Shown: in pieces, positions 52,031-62,400 of the stretch
Layout: each line of letters starts with the position of its first letter
How positions within the stretch are numbered: the stretch's first letter is position 1
Assembly: GCA_920105625.2 (NCBI GenBank)
Contig: OV050030.1
Location: 413,369,034 to 413,433,033 of the forward strand
Direction of reading: 5' to 3'
Source: Clusia tigrina
Taxonomy: Eukaryota > Arthropoda > Insecta > Diptera > Clusiidae
DNA length: 64,000 bases
Program-made: the position numbers and the translations under genes
Notes under the pieces: generated by a model
Seen by the model: the letters and a program-made list of their open reading frames with translations, nothing else
Databases searched by the model: none
What the model was told of the DNA's origin: nothing

Positions 52031-52950
52031 AAGGGTCCGCCTAACGTTTTTTTTGTCAACTTATTTCGTGAATGGTAATACTTAGCTCATGTCTGATTTG
52101 ACAGATAATTAGTTTTATCCTTCCGCTAAACGAATATGGTTGTGTATACGCTTGAACAACGCTGGGAAATATTGGGACATTACTTTGAAAATCATGGTAA
52201 TGTTGCAGAATGCCAAAAAAATCATTTGCCAAAAAAATCATCTTTTCAAATGAAGCTCATTTTGATCTTGGTGGGATGTAAACAAGCAAAATTGTCGCAT
52301 TTGGGGCACGCATACATTGAAAAGCCGATGCACCCAAAACGAGTCACTGTTTGGTGCGGATTTTGGTCCAGAGGCATAATTGGGCCATTTTTCTTCGAAA
52401 ATGAGCAAGGAGTGGCCGTTACAGTCAATGGCTATCGTTATCGGGCCATGTTGAACGAATTTTTGTTCACAAAAATTGAAGAGGAGGATGTTGGCAACAT
52501 TTGGTTTCAACAGGATGGCGCTACGTGCCACACAGCCGAAGCTACACTCGATGTTTTGCGCCCTGTTTTTGAAGATCGCATTATCAGCCGCAGAGCTGAT
52601 GTCGTTTGGCCACCTCGGAGCTGCGATTTGACACCGTTGGACTATTTTTTGTGGGGTGCCCTCAAAGATAAGTGCTATGCCGACAAGCCAGAGACAATTG
52701 ACGCTTTAAAGGACAATATTCGTGAAGCCATTGGTGAAATACAGCTGCACACAATCGATAATGTGCTAAAAAATTGGACCGATCGTGTAGGCTACTGCAT
52801 GGCCAGCCGAGGCAGCCATTTGAATGAAATTATTTTCCATTACTAACCGGAAGGATTGTACTTTCAAATAAAAAAAGAAATTTGAGAAAATATCCAGTAG
52901 TTTTTTTTTTATAGAATTTTCAAAAAAAAAAAGTTATTTGGCGGACCCGT
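52031..52950 (+). mobile_element. DD41D mariner (rosa-like), end-to-end but internally deleted, 920 bp
   Basis: Flanked by TA at 52,029-52,030 and 52,951-52,952. The left end is AAGGGTCCGCC; the right end read inward is ACGGGTCCGCC (10 of 11 alike), and both are followed by T-rich DNA. It encloses one transposase frame. Full-length relatives need about 1.3 kb; about 300 bases between the helix-turn-helix start and the first catalytic region are missing. That makes this a shortened, non-autonomous copy which could be moved only by a transposase supplied elsewhere. Confidence 0.9.
52136..52846 (+). CDS. Mariner transposase, internally deleted (DD41D)
   Basis: An open frame of 236 codons. Residues 1-27 (M-V-V-Y-T-L-E-Q-R-W-E-I-L) form the start of the N-terminal helix-turn-helix. 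The middle stretch 30-60 is read out of frame: in another plus frame 52,215-52,260 gives K-K-I-I-F-S-N-E-A-H-F-D-L-G-G, the first catalytic block with Asn where relatives have Asp. From about residue 61 the normal frame resumes with H-P-K-R-V-T-V-W-C-G, Q-Q-D-G-A-T-C-H-T (second Asp), W-P-P-R-S-C-D-L-T-P-L-D-Y-F-L-W (third Asp) and the end E-I-I-F-H-Y. There are 41 residues between the second and third Asp, the DD41D signature. The internal deletion, frame changes and lost first Asp mean no active enzyme is expected. Confidence 0.88.
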   Translation: MVVYTLEQRWEILGHYFENHGNVAECQKNHLPKKSSFQMKLILILVGCKQAKLSHLGHAYIEKPMHPKRVTVWCGFWSRGIIGPFFFENEQGVAVTVNGYRYRAMLNEFLFTKIEEEDVGNIWFQQDGATCHTAEATLDVLRPVFEDRIISRRADVVWPPRSCDLTPLDYFLWGALKDKCYADKPETIDALKDNIREAIGEIQLHTIDNVLKNWTDRVGYCMASRGSHLNEIIFHY

Positions 52951-52952
52951 TA

Positions 52953-55253
52953 CTTCAAGGAAACTGAAGCTGTATTTGGTATCATAGATGCAGAATGTAA
53001 TGGCTTAAAAGCTTCCTTTTAGTGTTTAAGATAGGGACAGTGAAATCGTCTATTGGCGCTATGCTAAGCATGAATCTTTAAGGTGATCTCCCATGAGTGA
53101 CACAGTTTTTCAGCACAGTTGATATGTGAAGAGTTAAGAATACTTCAGCATAAATTGATCCTTAATATATCCACTCCACTTACATTTGTCCACCAACAGA
53201 CTGTAATCCACACAAAGTGACAGTGACAGATTCTCACAAATTATTTGGAGTTCACAGAGGTGCAATTAAGCTCACAGGTGACAGTAGAGGAAGGATAGAA
53301 AGCACAGACATTATTGGCACAATATACAACCTCTTTAGATCCTTGCGCAGATATCTGGCAGAGTTGCAAGTGTTTCCAAATTTTGTATAGTTACGAACGA
53401 AATTTTAGAACAAAAATGTCCTTGAAATTGATCTTTGTAAATATGGAAAAATTTTAGTTGAGTGTTTCCACTGCACTCGACTACAGCGGTCCGTTTAGCA
53501 TTTTCCTACTTTTTTTGAGCATACTACCATCAATTAACAACTTCATCCTATTAACAACTCAAACATTTTTTAACTTTTATCCCATTGGGTCGTCCCCCAC
53601 TCTAAATTGCTTAATGCTTAATCCCAATTAACAACCAGAACAACAAGAACGACACAAAAAGAAGCACCCCTGCTTTTAGTTGTGCTAATATTAAATAAAT
53701 TTAACCAGATATACACGAGTATATAAGCGAAGAGCAACATAAAAGCAACAAGAACAAAAATTGAGAGCCTCCCACCCACTCGTTGGTCCACATGTCCATT
53801 AATTTTGACCTCGTTTCAAATGCTCGCCAAATAAAACAAAACCCAACGCAAACTAAAAAAGGATTTTATCTAACTCCTGTCCTCGATGAGGCCACCCCAA
53901 TGTGTGTGTTATATCCGCAGGGACACCAAATAAACAAACACACTAAAATGCGCTCACTCACCCACACAGCCACACACTCGCATACACACAATCCGTACAG
54001 ACAAAACATGAGTTGGAAATGGAAGAATGAAAAGCTCGCTCTGCTTAACAATTTGGAAAATCATTCATCACCAGCCACGTTCAACATCACGCGAAATAAA
54101 TAAAAACGGGGGAAAAAACAAAAATTAAAACGCTATGAAAATCGTTACAATAACAAAAACAACGAAATTTATGTGAATTTGAATTTGCATGCGAACGAAT
54201 GTGAATATGTGTGTGTGTGTGAGTGAGTGCATCCTTAAATGTTAGTATGTGTGCGATTGTGTGTGGGAAGAAACTTATCTGAAAAACATGCGAATTCACG
54301 AAGTACAACTGAATTATTTGCAACGCAGTTAAGTGAATGCATGTGTGCTAGTGTGTGTGTGTGTGTATGTGTGTGCATGTTTGCATGATGACACTGCCCC
54401 ACGTACCCGTCCAAGCTCCCGTGCAACATATTTCATTTAGATACACGAATGCAGTTAGCGTCTGTCAATTTGCAATGTTAGCGCACAAATTAAACTGTTA
54501 TTGCACCCTACACCGACAAGGGCAGACTGCAATAGGGGTACGAATGCGTGCCGAAAGCAGCTGACAATGGAAAACTGTCACTTAAGTCAGCGCGTTCGGG
54601 TTGGTACTATTTTCATATAGGATCAGTCAGCAGACTTTCATAAATCACTTGCCCACTTTCAGTAATTGAAATACTATTTGCGGGAGTGGCTCTGAGAAAT
54701 CTGCTAAAGAATTGTGGTCAAAGAACAACAGTGTTGGACATCATCACTTCCAATATAATTGGCTGCAGGACACACATTTTGACCAGTCCTGTTTTTCACA
54801 ATAGATTCTCTTTTCGCCCTATATCAATATTTATATATGAGAAGTGGCGACGAAGATCCATATACTGGATCCTGTCGGCTCTGTTATGTCAAGACTCTTT
54901 TGGAGAAACTGACATTCAGCCATCCTGAGACGGCTGGAACACATTTTTTAGAGAAGAAGTGCGTGACGTTAAAACAACCGATTGAGTATTTCTATTCTAA
55001 ACTGTAATGGACAAGCACAAAGTCTCCTCTGACTGGGCCAATTTATTAAGATGCTATCCAGTCACATAATGTCCAAGTAGAAAACCCACAATCGATCATA
55101 GAACCGATTTGGTAAAAGTTTTAGATTTACATTTAATACCGCGGCCCGTAAGGACCTATTACGCAAACCCGTATGATACACTCTAGCCTTAGGCTATTTA
55201 TAAATTAGAGCACTTTGGTAGGTTGTAGTTTCCAAATTATGGGAGGGTCTGCG
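52953..55253. other. Non-coding DNA
   Basis: No gene recognised. GTGTGT runs lie at 54,208-54,222 and 54,350-54,375; CACACA-rich DNA near 53,940-53,990 gives the Thr/His-rich frame at 53,783-54,103. AATTAACAAC and TTAATGCTTAATCCC words lie at about 53,535-53,635. The frame at 54,686-54,928 has no motif. Confidence 0.5.
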
Positions 55254-55631
55254 AGGTAGGTAGGTAGGTAGGAGTGGCCGCCCAGTTTGCCAAAAGCACA
55301 CTTGAGCACACATAATGGCCCATTGTGATACCACGGTGTAGCGCCGTTCAAGCACTGACTAAAAAGTTCCCATACTTGGGATGGTGATAGTCAGCGCAAG
55401 GACAGCGCCTGGAAAGGCACGACTCCCCCGTCATGTTTCAGGAAAGCATCCTGATACTTTGATGAACCTGGCTATGTCCCTAATATTAATGGATGACAGC
55501 TCTGTCAGGCTTGTAAGAAATGGGGCACCAAAGGTGCGAAGAATTCCCCAAAAATTTGAGTCTCTTACTTTTGATCGTTGGACACTCACATAGAATTGTG
55601 TCCACAGAATCTGCAGTCAGAAATGTCTGAA

Positions 55632-55645
55632 AGGCCTATCTTGTT
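55632..55645. repeat. R1 insertion target duplication, left copy
   Basis: AGGCCTATCTTGTT; identical to 58,381-58,394. The T run that follows to 55,652 is the poly(A) tail of the inserted element read on plus. Confidence 0.9.
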
Positions 55646-58380
55646 TTTTTTTCCATAATTGGAACGGAGGTGGAAATCTTCAAAAGACACTGGTAACATT
55701 ACGGCACCAGTAGTGTGGGATTCTTACCCACCCGCGGGACCGCCGCAAGGTAATACTTCTCCGGGGGGGGTAGTATGGTCAGCGGACCCCTCCTAACTAT
55801 TTTCCATTGCGCGTCTTCGCCACTCCTGGTGGCGGAGGTCTTTCATAATAGCGGCGGTGGTGTCACACACCGCAGCCCATTTCTCCGGGCTCTCGAGCAT
55901 ATGCTGCACTATGTTGTCGGGCACCACGGGCTCTCCACATACTCCTTGTATTGCCACTCTAGCACTTTCATAACGTGGGCAATAGAAGAAGACATGTTTG
56001 GGATCTTCTATCTCTGTACCTCCACAGTTTGCACAGTAGGGAGATTCCTCCAAGTGGAATCTGTGCAGGTATGCCCGAAAACCTCCGTGGCCTGTCAGCA
56101 ATTGTGTGACGTAGAAATTCACCTCACCATGCGACCTGCTTGCCCATTGCTGAATGTTGGGGATCAGCCTTCTTGTCCAGCGGCCATTTGTAGAAGTATC
56201 CCACTGGGCTTGCCACTCTTGAAGGGTCTTCCGCTTTCCAATTTCCAAGAGCTCCTCTACATTTGTCGCGTGTGTCCCTTTGGCGTGGTAGAGGTTCATC
56301 GCTTCTTTCGCTAGCAGGTTCACGGGAATCATGCCGGCTATTACCAAGGTGGCATCTGTGGATACGGTGCGGTATGCGCAGATCACTCGTAGTGCACTTC
56401 TCCTGTATGCTGCCTCAATGGTGCGGACGTAAGCCTTCACATCCGCGTTTTCGGCCCATATTGGCGCTCCATAGAGAATAATGGATCTGACAACCCCGGC
56501 GATGAGTCGCCTTTTCCGCTGCCTGGGTCCTCCCACGTTGGGCATTATTCTACATAGGAGAGAACATGTGTTTGCTGCCTTATCTCCCACGCGCCGCAGA
56601 TGTTCTTTGAAGGTAAGCCGCGCGTCTATCCACACTCCTAGGTACTTGAGGTGTGGAATCGTGGTTATGGCACATCTACCAACTCTTATTTCCACTACCT
56701 CCAATACTCTGCGGCTCGAAACCAGGATTGCCTCGGTCTTGTGTTCAGCCAAGCTAAGTCCAACGTTTGCAAGCCATCTTCCGACGGTAGCCACAGTTCG
56801 GTTGGCCTCTGCTACCACTTCCTCCAAGTATTTAGCTGTGATTACCAATGCTATGTCGTCCGCGTATCCGATGATTTTGACACCATCAGGGACCTGTACG
56901 CGGAGGATGCCGTCGTACATAGCATTCCAGAGTAACGGTCCAAGCACCGATCCCTGGGGAACTCCTCCGATAATCTTGTGCGACTCCACACCTTTTTCGG
57001 ACTGGTAGAGCAGGATCCTATAGCTGAAGTAGCTGGCAATCATTCGCCTCAGGTAGATGGGTACCCCAAACTCTGCTAACGCTTTGGCTATGCGCTCCCA
57101 GCTAGCTGAGTTGAAAGCATTTTTGACATCTAGGGTGACCACAAGGCAATACCTCTTGGTTCCACCCCTCCATAATTTCCCCTGGATCGCTGTTTTAGCC
57201 GTCTGGACAAGTTCGTTGATGGCGTCCACGGTAGATCTCGCCTTCCGGAAACCATATTGCCGTTTTGAGAGCCCTCCTGATTTTGTAATGGCCTCATCAA
57301 TCCTGTCACAGATTATCCGCTCCAGAATTTTTCCCGCCGTATCTAACATGCAGAGTGGGCGGTACGCTGAAGGGTCCTCTGTTGGTTTGTTGGCTTTCAG
57401 CACCAGGACCAATCGTTGCCTCTTCCATCTCTTGGGGAAAATGCCTTCTTGGCAAGCGTCGTACATTTTCCACAGTGGCTCTGGGTTCAGTGCAGCTGCG
57501 GTACTCGGTTGGGGATTCCATCTGGGCCGGGTGCTTTCTGGTCTCCAAACTTCCCAACCGCGCGCAACACCTCATCTATAGTCACACTGGGTATTGATTC
57601 CTCCGTTTGCTCCAGAGGGAGCTCGTATGGGACATAGTTCTGTACTGGAAAGAGCTGTGCCACTATGCGTCTGAGCAACATTGGGCAGGTTGGGGCTGGC
57701 TGCCTATAACAGGGCAATTTTCGCATGACAAGTCTATATGCCATGCCCCATGGGTCGTCCTCTTGCGCATAATTCAGCGAATCTGGTGCTCTTGCTCTTC
57801 TTAATTGCCTTCTTCAGAACATTTCTGGCTTCCTTGAAGGCCTGGTGCTTCTGCAGGGAATCCGGTTTCCGTGTGGAACGTTGATACCTTCTCCTCGCAG
57901 CATGGCATGCTTTACGGAGCTCGCCTATTGCATCCGTCCACCAGTAGACAGGTTTATGCCTCCCACCATATGCTCTCCTGGGCATTGCCGCGTCGCAGGC
58001 GTTTTCTACCTTCCTTGCCAGCTGATTCGCCATTTCTTCTGCACTACCTTCCAGCACCAAACCTTCAAGCATCATTTCTAGGACGTCTTCGTCAAGGCTG
58101 TTTGTCCTCCAGCCTTTCAATGTCGGACCTATCCGCTGCCGATTCCGGGGCTTCTCCAGTTCGCAGATGATAGCTTGGTGGTCGCTGTGGGTGTATATGT
58201 CACTCACCAGCCATTTTGCACCCCTCACCAGCCTGCTACTTACGAAGGTTAGGTCAATCGCAGAACTGGCACCTCCTCTGGCAAAAGTCATCTCGCCGGT
58301 ATTCAAGAGGATCACGTCAAGTGCTGCGAGTGCATCCATGAGGATATGACCCTTTGGCGTAGTTCGGCCGCAGCCCCAAC
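55646..58380 (-). mobile_element. R1-clade LINE, 5'-truncated, 2.7 kb, inserted in another LINE
   Basis: Bounded by a 14-base direct repeat, with an A tail of about 7 at its 3' end (plus 55,646-55,652). The 5' end is inside the endonuclease domain, so ORF1 and the first half of the endonuclease are missing, the usual outcome of aborted reverse transcription. The R1 clade is inferred from the C-terminal L-T-G-H-G-G-F-R-A-Y-L-H-R-F block followed by C-x2-C, H and C-P. Classical R1 sits in 28S rDNA; this copy sits in LINE sequence. Confidence 0.9.
55793..58380 (-). pseudogene. R1-like ORF2: endonuclease C-terminus and reverse transcriptase
   Basis: Three minus-strand frames in order. Frame one (58,380-57,734) has W-G-C-G-R-T-T-P-K-G at the truncation point, S-A-I-D-L-T-F and T-H-S-D-H-Q-A, the last endonuclease motifs, then a basic linker. 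Frame two (57,744-57,487) has D-D-P-W-G-M-A-Y-R and K-A-P-G-P-D-G-I-P-N, just before RT. Frame three (57,466-55,793, 557 codons) is the RT: Y-R-P-L-C-M-L, R-Q-Y-G-F-R, T-L-D-V-K-N-A-F, G-V-P-Q-G-S-V-L-G-P-L-L-W-N, G-Y-A-D-D-I-A-L, then the thumb and a C-x2-C ... H ... C tail. All three RT aspartates are intact. Only two frameshifts (near 57,765 and 57,515) break the gene, so decay is recent compared with other LINEs here. The opposite-strand frames at 55,775-58,349 are shadows. Confidence 0.9.
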
Positions 58381-58394
58381 AGGCCTATCTTGTT
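58381..58394. repeat. R1 insertion target duplication, right copy
   Basis: AGGCCTATCTTGTT, identical to 55,632-55,645. It encodes part of the interrupted N-K-I-G-L stretch of the host LINE. Confidence 0.9.
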
Positions 58395-59339
58395 AAGGTG
58401 ATGCCTTAGGCAGCAGTGTCCTGTCAGTTACCCCACTGGAGTCCTAAGACTTTCACGGTTCAAGGTTAGTATACTTTTGGAGATACTGCTGTTTGGGGTA
58501 AGAAATCTCTTTGTCTGTCTTTGGTCAGAAGCGTGCTGCCATTGAGTAGCTATCTGAGTTTCTTCACATTTCCTAAGAAAGTCTGCAGAGTGGCACGAAG
58601 CCACGTCGTTGAAAGGTTGAAGGCCAATAATTGGACTGTGCGCCGTTCTTTTCGCGAGGCAGCGCACCCGTTCATTCCCAGCGGGACCTTCCTGTCCAGG
58701 CACCCAGCAAAGTGTGACAATGTTGTCTTTGCCTAGTGTATTTAGGATATTATGACATTCTTCAGCTATCCCAGTGCTTTAAGAGCAGCCTGGGTATCTG
58801 ACATAATTGATATAAGCTTGCCGTTTAATCTTCTACGAAGACATATGCTTCGATGGCAAAGACTTCCGCTTGAAATATTGTGGGAGTCTTACCCGTAGGG
58901 AGCGCTTTTTGGAACAATGATCCCATTATACCTGATTCAGTACTACCGTCTTCCAATTTGGACCCATAACATGCAATTTATATGACAACAGCAGAGATAA
59001 CTGACCGTAGTGTACCATACCTGGGCACCTTGTGGAATATTGGTAATGTATTCCTCAAACCTACCTCTTGTAGGGATGTGAACCTTTTAGAGTGTAGTGA
59101 ATGATATTTTTCTCAACATATTGTCACAAATCCTTATAAGGGGGTCATTCAGAAGAGGAGCAAGTACACTCATATGCCCCCAAAGATCTCCACCTTTTAT
59201 ATTGGAGATGTCCTGAAGTCGTAAGGTTTCACTACAGGCCTCCCTTTCAATAGTTATAGTTATTGGAGGGATGCCCGTGATCACTCCCAGAGCATCTACA
59301 CATCGCTCCTGTTACTCGTACACATACAAGACGATAGTT

Positions 59340-60090
59340 TTCTACTGACCATTTTTTGTCGTACCTTTTGCCACCAAGCTAACGCTGAATAGGTGACCAT
59401 TCACATACAATGTGCATAGAGGTTTCCGATTCCTGGTCCTAGTCCCAAATTTTTGAGATGACAGCTGAGTGAGCAGTGACCCTTCAGATATAGGGTCCAT
59501 TGCTATGATGAGCTCAACGGTTTGTACCTTTTGTGCCTGGTTGAGCACTCTCCAGTCATCTACTTCTGCCCTTCGAGTAGATGAAGAATTTCGCTTGTAG
59601 GTGTGTTGTCCTTGCATGGAAAGTTTCCGACGAAAATTTATTGAGCGTCTTCTTCGCCTGAAGAGATAATAGATTCGTCACGGCTAGGATCTTAATCCCC
59701 CGTAGCAGTTACGTCATCCATTGGCAACTCACCGCTTGTTCGACCTTGAGCCCATGTAGCCTATGTGGTTGCCTGGACTGAATGGAAAGGTAGAGAGGCG
59801 CACAAAGCGCCCTCATCCTCCATTCCAATGTCCACATGACCTAAAGCCCTATTGGTCGAAATAAAGTCTCTAACCTGGAATTGGTTAGGCACCGCTGCCT
59901 GCGTGTTTTCTGTTTGTTTGTAAGTGTCCATAAGTGTCCCACGAGTGAGGGGGAATGTCGGTCACATGGGGTGTAGCCCCATTGCCCCGGGAAGGCTAGA
60001 TGCATCCAGAGATCGCCTTGTATCTTGAGGCCACCGTGCGAAGACACATTCACGTTGTAAAGAGAGGAAATTGAGGGCAATTACCCCCCT
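59340..60090 (-). pseudogene. ORF1-like (DUF4780-like?) fragment, possibly of a LINE
   Basis: The minus frame 59,617-59,342 contains D-D-W-R-V-L-N-Q-A, I-A-M-D-P-I-S-E-G-S-L and Q-K-F-G-T-R-T, resembling the W-x-V-L-N ... D-x-x-S-x-x-x-L ... F-G layout of proteins I know as DUF4780, found beside retroelements. Upstream (60,080-59,640) frames break up, though one 79-codon frame (60,080-59,841) remains. It abuts the RT end of the outer LINE at about 59,300 with no endonuclease or RT core between. It may be ORF1 of that element after a large internal deletion, or an unrelated element. Assignment is tentative. Confidence 0.4.
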
Positions 60091-60101
60091 CACAAATTGA
60101 T

Positions 60102-60778
60102 TGTTATGCCTCTGGACGCTGCTCATATACATATAAATATGTACATACGAGTATTTCTTCAAAGCACAGACACGTATGTACATATAAGCATTAATATGTA
60201 TATGGGCAGCCAAATGCCGTACAGGCCCATCACGCCACTTTACGGACACGGTTACCAACATCAGCCAACATGCCACGTGGATACAGCGAAAACCGGGTTC
60301 TTGCTTGAGATCACGCCACTTTGCCAGTTTAGACACACACACGGAAAGTTGTGCTGGTATGCGTGCGCATGGGAACCTATAAAAGCGGCAACAGGGATCA
60401 AATCGATATCTTGTGGCAGACAGCAATCACTCGGTAAACAGCTCTTTGGGACAACAGCTCTCGTTGTATAAGCAGCTCTTTGACAGGCATCTCTCGTTGG
60501 AGAAACATCAGCGCTACGGAAAATAACTCTCGTCGTAGAAGACATCGCGGAGATCCACATACAAAGGATACTAGAGTAATGCTCAGGAACTCTCACTCAG
60601 AGGTAAGTGCTCAGAGAAATCTTGACAATAACGACTAAGCGAATCAATCATTCACGCCGAACGCACCTGAGCGGGCCAACACCCCGCGTTGACTGTTACT
60701 ACTGGACTCGCGACATCGAGCACGCCTTTGAAAGGAGTACGATTTTCTTGTCTTAAAAGTTTTGTAATAAAGTTTATA
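60102..60778 (+). mobile_element. Possible LTR or retroelement promoter segment
   Basis: Begins TGTTATG, has a good TATAAAAG box at 60,379-60,386 and AATAAAG at about 60,767, the layout of a long terminal repeat. It ends where the mariner at 60,779 begins. CAGCTCTTTG and CTCTCGTTG words repeat between 60,437 and 60,535. No second LTR, primer site or internal coding region was found, so this is a solo or partial LTR at best. Confidence 0.35.
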
Positions 60779-61750
60779 AAGGGTTTTCAAATAAGAGGTG
60801 TAATTTTGGTATTCAAAGAAAAATGCCATTTTTTGAGATAAATGATCGGATGGTTATTTCATAATAAAGAGGAAGGTATGCCGTTAATAATGAAAAACAA
60901 CATCAGCCAAATGGTTACCACGACCACGTTTACAGGACTATATCCTTTTCATGAAATTTTCCATAACCAAATCGCAAAGTGGCTGCCCTATGTCCTCGAT
61001 AGCCTCACGAATTCTATCTTTGAGGTCTTGAATCGACGCTGGGCTGTTGGCGTAGACCTTATCTTTCACGTGGCCCCAAAGGAAGAAGTCGCAAGGTGTT
61101 AAATCACAAGATCTCGGTGGCCAATTGTGATCACCTCTTCGAGAGATAACATGGTCCAGAAACTTTTCTCGTAAAAGAGCAATGGTTTCGTTGCTTGTGT
61201 GGCACGTAGCGCCGTCTTGTTGAAAGTAAACGTTGTCCAGATCAATACCATCCAACTCCGACTATAAAAAAACATTAATCATCTCTCGATAGCGCAATCC
61301 ATTCACCGTAACTGTTGATCCAACCTCATTTTCGAAAAAGTAAGGTCCAATGACCCCGCCGGACCATAAACCGCACCAAACAGTCACACGTTGAGGATGG
61401 AGAGGCTTCTCAACAATAACTCTTGGGTTTTCCGAGCCCCAGATGCGACAATTTTGCTTGTTGACGTAGCCACCGAGTTGGAAATGGGCCTCATCAGTCA
61501 AGATGATTTTTCGATGGAATTCCGGATCATTTTCATACATTTCAAGGACCCAATCAGCAAAGACACGACGTTGTTGATGATCGGCCGGCTTGAGTTATTG
61601 TGTTAACTGAAGTTTATAAGCCTTAAGAACCAAGTCTTTATGCAAAAGACGGTGTAATGACGTTTGAGGAATGCCCAATTCCAAAGAACGACGAGGAATG
61701 GACAAACCTGGGTTTTCTTCAACACTTTGGGCTACTGCAGCAATATTCTC
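60779..61750 (-). mobile_element. DD41D mariner, 5'-truncated, longest copy of its family
   Basis: The minus frame from 61,750 down has E-N-I-A-A-V-A-Q-S-V-E, S-I-P-R-R-S-L-E-L-G (second helix-turn-helix), K-P-A-D-H-Q-Q-R-R, I-L-T-D-E-A-H-F-Q-L-G-G-Y-V-N (first Asp), V-T-V-W-C-G, Q-Q-D-G-A-T-C-H-T (second Asp), W-P-P-R-S-C-D-L-T-P-C-D-F-F-L-W (third Asp, 41 residues later) and V-V-F-H-Y. Three internal stops break it: in L-T-Q-stop near 61,605, in F-L-stop-S-E near 61,263 (Trp in the copy at 46.4 kb), and after M-K-R-I near 60,938. The right inverted end and N-terminus are missing; the left end GGGTTTTCAAATAAGAGGTG follows TATAAA. Confidence 0.88.
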
Positions 61751-62049
61751 ACAGGAGCGCACATTTCACAATTCAACTGCAATGACCTTTTACTATCATG
61801 CACGGTCTGCACTTTCCAAAAGTGGGCCAGTCAGTAACCTCATTGGTAAACAATTACAGAATGTGCAAACCGAAGAGTAGACCAATTGAAAATTAAGGAT
61901 TGTAATTGTATATAAGCAGGCGATCTTTTAATAAAGAGAAGATTCGAACAACTGACTTCCTGCGCATTCTTACTCAGCGGACTCAGGCTTCTACCGCGCC
62001 CAATCAACATCCAAGTGTGAATTAGTGAAAGGGACTCACGCAGCTTTTT
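61751..62049 (+). other. LTR-like or promoter-like non-coding segment
   Basis: Contains TATATAAG at 61,910 and, 16 bases on, TTTTAATAAAGAG, a close TATA/poly(A)-signal pair like that of some LTRs. No boundary repeats or coding sequence were found. It might continue the LTR-like segment interrupted by the mariner. Confidence 0.3.
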
Positions 62050-62400
62050 AGCGCTCAGTTAATGTCCCTCAGTGCAACAGCATAGAGGTAGCTACCATGA
62101 TATTCTCGCTGTATTCCCAATCATCTCAGGCACTTTTAGCGGACACTGTACACTGAACTATCATATAAATAAGTTGGGTCAATATTCAGATGCCATCTGT
62201 AGATTCTGTGGAGAAAGTGGCGAACCCTCACTTCACCTAATAACATACTGCGGACCTTTGGCACACAAACGGCACTTCTATATTGGAGAATATATCTTAA
62301 ATATGAGCAAGATCCCTCAGCTTGATTTCCCCAAATATCGTGAATTCATGTCAGAAATAAACCTAACAGAAGACCTATAGATGAGACTATGCCTTCTTTT
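62050..62400 (+). mobile_element. LINE C-terminal tail fragment
   Basis: The plus frame 62,072-62,380 reads I-S-G-T-F-S-G-H-C-T-L-N-Y-H-I-N-K-L-G, then C-R-F-C-G-E-S-G-E-P-S-L-H-L-I-T-Y-C-G-P-L-A and F-P-K-Y-R-E-F-M before the stop. The C-x2-C, His and Cys of the LINE tail are intact and the frame is open. It is closely related in layout to the interrupted LINE at 55-59 kb (H-L-N-K-I-G-L ... C-R-F-C). CACAATAGATCT after the stop also occurs after the LINE at 29.1 kb. Confidence 0.78.

Larger units (their letters stand above)
55254..59300 (-). mobile_element. I/LOA-like LINE 3' half with (CCTA)n tail, split by an R1-clade LINE
   Basis: On minus, from about 59,290 the relic reads R-C-V-D-A-L-G-V-I-T-G-I-P-P (RT to RNase H linker). 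RNase H follows near 58,830 with I-S-I-M-S-D-T-Q-A-A-L-K-A-L, then a degraded W-V-P-G region near 58,700. Next are L-T-G-H-C-C-L-R-H-H-L-N-K-I-G-L (58,430-58,381) and, across the inserted element, S-D-C-R-F-C (about 55,625), L-C-E-C-P and I-R-D-I-A-R-F-I-K-V-S-G (about 55,470). The 3' UTR ends in (CCTA)n, seen on plus as GGTAGG repeats at 55,254-55,272. Without the insert the tail is a normal Cys/His end, so the host reading frame dates the R1 insertion as later. It also carries independent stops and frame changes. Confidence 0.85.

Noticed and set aside
55775..58349. Plus-strand frames of 60-179 codons
   Set aside because: Shadows of the R1-like reverse transcriptase and endonuclease on the minus strand.
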